NCBI GenBank assembly: GCA_006226965.1
Contig: SBGQ01000019.1
Coordinates: forward strand, 1-53,717
From: a bacterium
GTDB taxonomy: Bacteria; Bacteroidota; Rhodothermia; Balneolales; M1805
DNA length: 53,717 nucleotides
Reading direction: 5' to 3'
Each line of letters opens with the position of its first letter. Position 1 is the first letter of the stretch. Made by a program: the position numbers and the translations under genes. This document shows, piece after piece, positions 44,550 through 51,462 of the stretch. Below the pieces are notes generated by a model. That model was not told the DNA's origin and searched no databases. It saw only the letters and a program-made list of their open reading frames with translations.

Positions 44550-45695
44550 TTAGGCATTTAGGGCTAGTTGAGTTTCTTTTTTGTCTTGAACTTTTTGTTG
44601 GAGATAACTGATATAGTGCTTAGCTACCTGATCCCAACTAAAGGTTTCCGTAACATATTTTTTTGTTGAACTTCGTAACTCAATTAAGTTATCATTCAAT
44701 ACAGAATCTATTTTTAGTGCAAAAGAATCGGCGTCCAACGCTTTAATCTTGTACCCGCTAATTCCATCGATAATTACATCACGAATTCCTTCTAAATCAG
44801 CAGCAATGCTTGGTGTTCCGGCCAATCCTGCCTCAAGCATTACAATTCCAAATCCTTCCATATCTCCCGGAACAGGGATATTTGGCATTAAAAATAAGTC
44901 GGCACCCGAGTAAGCATTATATAAAACATTATCAGGTTGGCGTCCGGCTAATATAGCTTTCTTCTGTTGACCGGCACTTTTTAACGTTTGGTCCAATGTC
45001 GCTAATTCATTCCCATCACCAATAACTAACCAAGTTACTTTTGATTTTATTGATGGAAGTACGTTTTTAGCAAACCAAGCATGCCCTTTTCTTTTGACCA
45101 TTCTACCAACAGTTAATAAAATGAAATGGTCTTCTGGAATGGAGAATGTCTTTTTTAAAAAGTTCTGCGCTTGTTTTCGTTCAATCATGTGTCCAAGCCA
45201 CTCATCCGGAAAACCATTTGGCAGTGCTACCCCTTTTTCAGGAGCTAATCCTCTTTTAATACTTTCTTCTCTTGTGGCATTAGAAACAGATATTACTCCA
45301 TCTAAAGCCTTAAACACTTGAGGCACATAAGATTGATAAACACGAACCGGCATGGTAACATCCTGTCCGTGATTAATTGTAATCAAAGGAATTGAAACTT
45401 TCTTACGGATGAGAGGCGCCAATGAAGCTGTAACCATCGATGAAAACAAAATCACATCTGCATTAAACTCTTTTGCGATAGCAGGTAATTTTCTAGCAAG
45501 TTTCATCAAAAAGCCAGCCGTCTTAAATCCTACATGCTTCCATTTTGCGTGTAAGGTGATTGGCAACAATTCAACGCCATCGAGTCGTTCTAAATGCTCC
45601 ACCAATTGCATACTAACACGTTGCATTCCACCCATGTTTTCTAACTGCATGTCATGCGGAGGGTGCAAATGAGATATGTAAACTATTCGGAGCAA
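44550..45695 (-). CDS. GT4-family glycosyltransferase 2 of the sphingolipid locus
   Basis: A 381-residue GT-B glycosyltransferase. The N-terminal strand 'LRIVYISHLHPP' begins at a TTG codon (45695) only 7 nt after the upstream gene, and no nearby ATG would keep it. 'MGGMQRVSMQLVEHL' is the usual acceptor loop. The donor side has 'LLTVGRMVKRKGHAWFAKN', 'WLVIGDGNELATL' and 'EGFGIVMLEAGLAGTPSIAA', including the EX7E-type Glu pair. It should use a nucleotide-sugar. Its position between the first glycosyltransferase and spt suggests glycosylation of a sphingolipid; that is inference. Sugar and acceptor are unknown. Confidence 0.85.
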   Translation of the reverse strand: MLRIVYISHLHPPHDMQLENMGGMQRVSMQLVEHLERLDGVELLPITLHAKWKHVGFKTAGFLMKLARKLPAIAKEFNADVILFSSMVTASLAPLIRKKVSIPLITINHGQDVTMPVRVYQSYVPQVFKALDGVISVSNATREESIKRGLAPEKGVALPNGFPDEWLGHMIERKQAQNFLKKTFSIPEDHFILLTVGRMVKRKGHAWFAKNVLPSIKSKVTWLVIGDGNELATLDQTLKSAGQQKKAILAGRQPDNVLYNAYSGADLFLMPNIPVPGDMEGFGIVMLEAGLAGTPSIAADLEGIRDVIIDGISGYKIKALDADSFALKIDSVLNDNLIELRSSTKKYVTETFSWDQVAKHYISYLQQKVQDKKETQLALNA

Positions 45696-45702
45696 GGTGA
45701 AC

Positions 45703-46857
45703 TTAGAATTTTAATTCAGGAATCGGCTGAGCTAATGCTTCGTAATAGTTACTTAGAAGTCCGTCGTTCACTTTATCCCAAGAATAAGGCAATGCTTTCT
45801 GGCGGGCGACTTCACTCATTTTTTTACGAGTCTCTTCACTTTCTACAAGCTGACCAATAGCCTCAGCAAATAAAACCGTTTTCTTTGGCGGACAAATCAA
45901 ACCATTCACACCATGTTCAACTAAAGATTTAGAACCTGTGGCATCGGCAACAACAGCAGGAACACCGCTAGACATTGCCTCGAGTGTAACATTTCCAAAG
46001 GTTTCGGTGTCTGATGGGAAGAAGAAAATATCACTACTAGCATAAGCTGTTGCTAATTCTTCCCCAGATAAAAAGCCGGTAAATACGGCTTGAGGCATCA
46101 TGTGCATCAACTCGTTTTTAGCGGGGCCATCACCCACAATCATTACTTTTAGATTCGGGTATTTCGGGTATAATTTTTTGAGTGTATCAACAACGGTTTG
46201 AAGATCTTTTTCCCAAACTAAACGAGATACAAATGTCACAACAACTTGATCATCTTCAATGCCCAGCTTTCTGCGCCACTCCATCGAGCGTTTTTCAGGA
46301 CTAAATAAATCGATATACACACCACGAGCCCAAATTCTCAGCCCTTCATCTATCTGATGTTCTCTCAGTTCATCAGCCATAGATGCACTTGGCACATACA
46401 CATGCTTACATTGGCTATAAAACCAACTCAAATACTTCCATCCTAAAATCTCGAGCATTTCCATATTGTAATACTTCAGATAGCTCGTGAAATGCGTGTG
46501 ATAAGACGATACCACTTGAATGTTATTCATCTGTGCAAATCGCATCGAACGGAAACCCAATAAATCGGGGGTTGCGATGTGAATTAAAGTCGGGTCGAAT
46601 TCTCTTAGTCTTTTCTGAGCTTCTTGCGGAAAACCTATGGTAACTCTGTACTCAGGACGCCCCGGCATTGGGATGGAAGGCACCGAAACAAATTCACCAT
46701 TATGCTCAATGGCTGGTTCATCGCAAGTTGGCCCGTAAACAATTACCGGAATATTTCTTTTCTCTAAATGCGCTACTAGTCGATTTAACGTGAGGGAAAC
46801 ACCATCTCTGATGTGATTATAATTTCCCGTGAAAATAGCTACGCGTAAATCTTTCAT
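45703..46857 (-). CDS. GT4-family glycosyltransferase 1 of the sphingolipid locus
   Basis: A 384-residue GT-B enzyme of GT4. 'RVAIFTGNYNHIRDGVSLTL' is the N-terminal glycine-containing loop. 'VVSSYHTHFTSYLKYY' and the donor motifs 'FVSRLVWEKDLQTVVDTL', 'VMIVGDGPAKNELM' and 'FPSDTETFGNVTLEAMSSG' are typical of the MgtA/SQDX/glycolipid branch, with the two Glu of the EX7E motif. Its neighbours are a second GT4 enzyme (7 nt), spt and the candidate ceramide synthase. A role in glycosphingolipid synthesis is inferred; other glycolipids are possible. ATG at 46857 is clear. Confidence 0.88.
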   Translation of the reverse strand: MKDLRVAIFTGNYNHIRDGVSLTLNRLVAHLEKRNIPVIVYGPTCDEPAIEHNGEFVSVPSIPMPGRPEYRVTIGFPQEAQKRLREFDPTLIHIATPDLLGFRSMRFAQMNNIQVVSSYHTHFTSYLKYYNMEMLEILGWKYLSWFYSQCKHVYVPSASMADELREHQIDEGLRIWARGVYIDLFSPEKRSMEWRRKLGIEDDQVVVTFVSRLVWEKDLQTVVDTLKKLYPKYPNLKVMIVGDGPAKNELMHMMPQAVFTGFLSGEELATAYASSDIFFFPSDTETFGNVTLEAMSSGVPAVVADATGSKSLVEHGVNGLICPPKKTVLFAEAIGQLVESEETRKKMSEVARQKALPYSWDKVNDGLLSNYYEALAQPIPELKF

Positions 46858-46912
46858 ATAAATTAAAAATCGTTTAGCCTATTTTAATCCGTCTAATGGG
46901 CTTATGTTTTAG

Positions 46913-46920
46913 TATTTTTG
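46913..46920 (+). promoter_or_regulatory. candidate -7 element for the divergent SDR gene
   Basis: TATTTTTG matches the TAnnTTTG element and lies 62 nt before the ATG at 46982, in the 124-bp gap to the divergent glycosyltransferase operon. No equally good element was found on the minus strand in this gap. Confidence 0.42.
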
Positions 46921-46981
46921 CGTTGATTGCAGTTAAACTGTGAACTACGTTCATTTTTAGCCTCGAAATATACAGATTTTT

Positions 46982-47953
46982 ATGAAAGCTTTTGTGACCG
47001 GTGGTACCGGATTTATTGGAAGTCACTTGGTTGATCGCCTGTTACAACAAGGAGATACAGAAGTTTCATGTTTAGTTCGCGGAAATGAAAAATGGCTAAA
47101 GGGCAGAAAATACAATCAGATAAAAGGCGATTTACAAGATTTAGATGTTTTAAAACACGCACTTAAAGGTGTTGATATCATTTTCCACAATGCCGCTTTA
47201 GTAAAAGCCCCAAATTGGCAACAATTCGAAGTTGCCAATGTTGATGCTGCTGAAAATCTCGTACGAATTGCACAAAAAGTTGGTGTCAGTAAAGTAGTTA
47301 TTCTTTCCTCACAAGCTGCTGCGGGACCAAGTTCAGGTATTCCTGTTTCAGAAGATTCACCAATGAAGCCCGTAAGCATGTATGGTGAGTCCAAAAAACT
47401 GATGGAAGAACGAATTGAGAAAATCTGCAAAGACGGATATCCCGTTACGATTGTTCGTCCGCCGGCTGTTTACGGTCCACGAGAGGAAAACATTTTTTCA
47501 TTCTTCAAATCAGCTTCAAAAGGTTTGTGCCCGATTGTTGGCAATGGAAAAAGCCCAAAAATTTCGCTTACTCATGTTCATGATTTAGTGAGCGGTATTA
47601 TTTTAGCAGCCAATTATCCGCATGAAGGAATTGAAAAGTTTTATATCTCGAGCGAAGAAACCTACAACTGGAATCAGATTAAAGATGCAACATCCTTTGC
47701 TCTCGGTAGAAAGTTGTTACCTTTAAAAATAAATGCGAACCTTGTAAAAAAAGCCGGTGTTTTATCCGAAACCGTAAGTTCATTATTCGGTAGTTACCCG
47801 ATTTTCAACAAAGAAAAAGCCATTGAAATGACTTTAGAATGGACCTGCTCCGTTGATAAAGCCAAAAAACTACTAGGGTATCGCCAAACAGTTTCTTTAG
47901 AACACGGAATCTTGGATACGATTCGTTGGTATCAAAAACATCACTGGATTTAA
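46982..47953 (+). CDS. extended SDR, candidate ceramide/3-ketosphinganine reductase (CerR-like)
   Basis: A 323-residue NAD(P)-dependent epimerase/reductase of the extended SDR class. The nucleotide motif is 'VTGGTGFIGSHLVDRL' (TGGTGFIG at 6-13). The active site is Ser110 in 'VVILSSQAAAG' with Tyr134 and Lys138 in 'SMYGESKKLM'. 'IVRPPAVYGPREENIF' follows. Caulobacter CerR, which reduces the keto group in bacterial ceramide synthesis, belongs to this class. Divergence from the spt operon makes CerR a good candidate. A sugar epimerase linked to the glycosyltransferases is the main alternative. Confidence 0.62.
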   Translation: MKAFVTGGTGFIGSHLVDRLLQQGDTEVSCLVRGNEKWLKGRKYNQIKGDLQDLDVLKHALKGVDIIFHNAALVKAPNWQQFEVANVDAAENLVRIAQKVGVSKVVILSSQAAAGPSSGIPVSEDSPMKPVSMYGESKKLMEERIEKICKDGYPVTIVRPPAVYGPREENIFSFFKSASKGLCPIVGNGKSPKISLTHVHDLVSGIILAANYPHEGIEKFYISSEETYNWNQIKDATSFALGRKLLPLKINANLVKKAGVLSETVSSLFGSYPIFNKEKAIEMTLEWTCSVDKAKKLLGYRQTVSLEHGILDTIRWYQKHHWI

Positions 47954-47962
47954 TTGATTAAC

Positions 47963-49489
47963 ATGTCAGTTTTACGATTCACACTTCTACTTTTAATTAT
48001 CCCGATTCTTGGTTTTGCTCAATCTCCCTTGGTTGAAAAAGACTTGAGTTACCACATGAGAATTCCCGGAATCACACAAATTAATACAACCGAAATCCAT
48101 GCTTACGTTCTCAGTGAAAAAGAAGGCTTAGCCGTTTTCAGAACGCACAAAGATTCCTTGCAGTGGTTATTTACGATTGAAGATGTAGAAGAACGCGGAT
48201 TTCATTTACAATCTGATATTCGTTTTGCCTATTTATATGGTGGTTCTACTCAATTACACATTATTGAACCAACTTCTTTATTGGGAATTTACTCTGTTGC
48301 TGATTTAGGCTTTGAAGCGCACGATGTTGCGCGGATTGATGCTCAATTGTATATATGCGGTAAAAACGGTGAGTTTGGCTTTCTTGATTTGAGTCATCCT
48401 GATTCAGTTGTGAGTTCTTTTAAAGCGTGGGATAATCAACTTGGAATCAAAAAAGTAAAACAAATTGAGTCCTATTTTGAAACGCTGTTTATTTTGGGTA
48501 ATGATGATAGTCTTTCCATTATTGATAAATCCAAGACAGGTTTTGAACTAAAGAAAAAATTGAAAATCCCATATCCGATTGAATCCGTGTTTCTCAAAAA
48601 CAAGACGATTTACGGAACTACTTATGAGGGCGAACTTATTCAGATTGATGCTCTTAGCGGAGAAACTAAACTTCTTGGCAAAGCCGACGGTTATATCACC
48701 AAACTTGATTTCTGGAATGGTTTTTTAATCACCCGAACCGAAAACGGACTCGTTCATTTATTTGATAGCGGAAACTTCTTCAACTTTAATGAAAATCCTG
48801 AATCAGGAAATCATTTCGGTGTTTCTAAAGGCAATTTGTGGTTTACTGAATATGCCGATGTGTTTCGTTTAAAATGGATACAAGACTCTGAACGCGAACA
48901 AGTTGCAAAATCGGTTGAGCAATCTGAATGGAAACTGAAACCCGTTCGTGATTACATTTTACCTTATCCGAAACCACTATTAGTTCATGTTGAAACCGAG
49001 CCTAGAAGTGTAGAGTCCAACGTTGTTTACACGATTTTTTCACCTTTTGAAAATGTAACTCAAGTTGAAAACAACTTTACTTGGCAACCCGGTGCCAGAG
49101 ATATTGGGGTGCACATTTTCAAAGTTGTTGCAACTGACCAATTCGGTAAAAATGACTCTCTTTCCTTTACGGTTGATATTCGTCCATTCAATTTACCACC
49201 AAAATTCGCTCCGGTTAGACCCATGAGCCTCCCCGTTTCGGAACCCTTTTCTATCACATTTTCCGCTTTAGACCCCGACGGAATGGAAAAAAATTTGGTT
49301 CGATATGTCGGTGTTGATATGCCTTCCGGTGCTCATTTAGAAGAAAAAACAGGCGTTCTTACCTGGACTCCAAACTTAGAACAAGTTGGTAAACACGATT
49401 TCAGAGTTATTGCTACAGACCAATACGGTACTGCCGCATCAATGGATGTTTCCTTAACCGTTATTGATGTTAAACGCTCAGGCAATTAA
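47963..49489 (+). CDS. exported protein with Ig-like C-terminal domain
   Basis: A 508-residue protein from ATG 47963 (the TTG at 47954 is not needed). Signal peptide MSVLRFTLLLLIIPILGFA, cleaved near AQS. Residues ~25-300 contain repeated strand-rich units (for example 'LYICGKNGEFGFLDLSHPD', 'LFILGNDDSLSIIDKS') that look like a beta propeller. The C-terminus has two cadherin/Ig-like modules: 'FTWQPGARDIGVHIFKVVAT' and 'GVLTWTPNLEQVGKHDFRV', of the putative-Ig type. I do not recognise a function. It begins 9 nt after the SDR gene and precedes mutY by 3 nt. Confidence 0.75.
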   Translation: MSVLRFTLLLLIIPILGFAQSPLVEKDLSYHMRIPGITQINTTEIHAYVLSEKEGLAVFRTHKDSLQWLFTIEDVEERGFHLQSDIRFAYLYGGSTQLHIIEPTSLLGIYSVADLGFEAHDVARIDAQLYICGKNGEFGFLDLSHPDSVVSSFKAWDNQLGIKKVKQIESYFETLFILGNDDSLSIIDKSKTGFELKKKLKIPYPIESVFLKNKTIYGTTYEGELIQIDALSGETKLLGKADGYITKLDFWNGFLITRTENGLVHLFDSGNFFNFNENPESGNHFGVSKGNLWFTEYADVFRLKWIQDSEREQVAKSVEQSEWKLKPVRDYILPYPKPLLVHVETEPRSVESNVVYTIFSPFENVTQVENNFTWQPGARDIGVHIFKVVATDQFGKNDSLSFTVDIRPFNLPPKFAPVRPMSLPVSEPFSITFSALDPDGMEKNLVRYVGVDMPSGAHLEEKTGVLTWTPNLEQVGKHDFRVIATDQYGTAASMDVSLTVIDVKRSGN

Positions 49490-49492
49490 CAC

Positions 49493-50575
49493 TTGGAATC
49501 CGAACAAATCGCATTATTCCAACATCAACTGTTGAACTGGTTTACCAAGAATCAGCGTTCATTACCGTGGCGTGATAACAGAACTGCTTGGTTCACACTC
49601 CTTTCAGAAGTGATGCTTCAACAAACGCGAGTTGACCAAGCCCTTCCCTACTTTTTAAAATTCACTCAACATTATCCGACTATTCAAGATTTTGCAAAAG
49701 CTGATAGAGACGAAATCTTATTGCTTTGGGAAGGATTAGGCTATTATTCACGTGCACGAAATCTTTATGAAACAGCACAGATTATCGTTCGCGATTTTGA
49801 TGGTAACATTCCAAACGATTATCAAACACTTTTATCAATTAAAGGAATCGGTCCGTATACAGCAGCAGCTATCGCCTCACAGGTTTTCAATCAAGTTTAT
49901 GCGGTAGTTGACGGGAATGTAATTCGTGTTCTGTCCAGATTTTTTGGATTAACTGATGATGTTACAAAGTCGAAAACCAAGAAGCAGATTCAGGAACTGG
50001 CTGATACATTAATTGATTCCAAAAATCCCGGTGAGTTTAATGAAGCGATAATGGAACTTGGAGCTACGATATGTAAGCCTAAAAATCCAATTTGTGAAAC
50101 TTGCCCTATTTCGTCTCAATGTATGGCATTTTCAACCTTACAGACCGATTCAATTCCCTATAAAGCACCTAAAAAGAAAGTTCCGCATCACCATATCGGA
50201 ATTGGTGTAATCGCGAATCATGAAGGAAAAATACTTATTGCCAAACGTCCGGACGACAAAATGCTTGGCGGTTTATGGGAATTTCCGGGTGGAAAACAAG
50301 AAATCGGTGAAACTATCGAGGAAACCATCATTCGTGAGTTTGATGAAGAAATCGGGGTTCACATTGAGCTTCATTACCCTTATCCCATCATAAAACATGC
50401 ATATTCCCATTTCAAAATAAGCTTGCATTCTTGGAAAGGAATACTGATTTCAGGAGTGCCGCAAGCCAAAGAATCCAGTGAAATAAAATGGATTTGGCCT
50501 GATGAATTAGCAAATTACGCTTTCCCAAAAGCCAATCGAAAACTGATTGACTACATCTTAACGGAACAAAAATGA
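49493..50575 (+). CDS. mutY: A/G-specific adenine glycosylase
   Basis: A 360-residue MutY, which removes adenine opposite 8-oxoguanine or guanine. 'SEVMLQQTRV' holds the catalytic Glu39. 'IKGIGPYTAAAIAS' is the helix-hairpin-helix, Asp140 lies in 'AVVDGNVIRVL', and the 4Fe-4S cysteines are 194, 201, 204 and 210, a C-X6-C-X2-C-X5-C pattern. The C-terminal NUDIX-like domain has 'GGLWEFPGGKQEIGETIEE' for 8-oxoG recognition. The start is TTG at 49493, since no ATG lies near the N-terminus. It overlaps the next gene by 4 bp (ATGA). Confidence 0.95.
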   Translation: MESEQIALFQHQLLNWFTKNQRSLPWRDNRTAWFTLLSEVMLQQTRVDQALPYFLKFTQHYPTIQDFAKADRDEILLLWEGLGYYSRARNLYETAQIIVRDFDGNIPNDYQTLLSIKGIGPYTAAAIASQVFNQVYAVVDGNVIRVLSRFFGLTDDVTKSKTKKQIQELADTLIDSKNPGEFNEAIMELGATICKPKNPICETCPISSQCMAFSTLQTDSIPYKAPKKKVPHHHIGIGVIANHEGKILIAKRPDDKMLGGLWEFPGGKQEIGETIEETIIREFDEEIGVHIELHYPYPIIKHAYSHFKISLHSWKGILISGVPQAKESSEIKWIWPDELANYAFPKANRKLIDYILTEQK

Positions 50576-51354
50576 ATTCCGATTTACAAATCTTTCTTGA
50601 CGATGTAATTAAACAAGTTGAAGTTCCGGAGTACATCCATTCCGATCCGGTTCAGTTTATGCATGCATTCGAGGAAAAAGCTGACCGCGAAATAGCCGGT
50701 TTTTTCGCCGCAATTATGGCTTGGGGACACCGAACTATCGTAAACAATAAAGTGGCAGAGTTATTGGAACGCATGAATCATCAACCTGCCAAATTTATTC
50801 AAGATTTTGATGATTCCACTTTTGCTGCGATATCTGGGTTTAAGCATCGCACATTCAAAGACGAAGATGTTTACTGGTTGATTTCAGGATTACAACGCAT
50901 TTACAAAACTCATGGTGATTTAGAAGCTTTTTGGACTTTCATCAAAGAAAAATCAACCTCCTCGCATTTTGTCCAAGATTTTCATCATGCTTTTTTTGAT
51001 GTAATTCCGGATGCACCAAGCCGAACTCGTAAACACATTGCAAACGGACAAAAGAAGTCGTCTTGTAAACGTTTATTGTTGTTTTTACGCTGGGCAGTCC
51101 GCCAAAATTCTTGCGTCGATTTAGGTATTTATCATCATATAAAACCTTCAGATCTCATTATTCCATTTGATGTTCATGTTGCGAGAGTTGCCAGAAAATT
51201 GGGTTTAATTCAACGTCCGCAAGATGATTGGCAAGCCGTAATGGAATTGCATTCAGAGTTAGTAAATTTCGATCCAAACGACCCATCTAAATACGATTAC
51301 GCCTTGTTTGGCATTGGCGTGAAAGGCATTCCGATTGATGACTTCATGATTTAG
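50572..51354 (+). CDS. TIGR02757 (DUF2400) family protein
   Basis: A 260-residue protein. 'DPVQFMHAFEEKADREIAGF', 'FAAIMAWGHRTIVNNKVAEL', 'KRLLLFLRWAVRQNSCVDLG' and 'IIPFDVHVARVARKLGLIQR' are TIGR02757 landmarks, and the protein ends at 'YDYALFGIGVKG'. The family has a helical fold resembling HhH-GPD glycosylases. Its function is not known to me. The ATG overlaps the mutY stop (ATGA), so it is translationally coupled to a DNA repair enzyme. A role in base-excision repair is a guess from the fold and neighbour. Confidence 0.88.
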   Translation: MNSDLQIFLDDVIKQVEVPEYIHSDPVQFMHAFEEKADREIAGFFAAIMAWGHRTIVNNKVAELLERMNHQPAKFIQDFDDSTFAAISGFKHRTFKDEDVYWLISGLQRIYKTHGDLEAFWTFIKEKSTSSHFVQDFHHAFFDVIPDAPSRTRKHIANGQKKSSCKRLLLFLRWAVRQNSCVDLGIYHHIKPSDLIIPFDVHVARVARKLGLIQRPQDDWQAVMELHSELVNFDPNDPSKYDYALFGIGVKGIPIDDFMI

Positions 51355-51462
51355 ATTTGCTTAACGAGTAACATTTTAACATCTTAAGCAACTTATTACA
51401 GCAGTAAGTTCCTGTTTTGACTTACCATTGTAAACTACACTTTATCATCTACACGTACATTC

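Noticed and set aside
46982-47953. Calling the SDR a UDP-sugar epimerase firmly
   Set aside because: The active site fits many extended SDRs. The sphingolipid neighbours favour CerR, so it is left as a candidate.
51389-51412. Short inverted repeat after the TIGR02757 gene as a terminator
   Set aside because: The stem is only 6 bp with competing pairings and no T run, so it is not listed as a feature.
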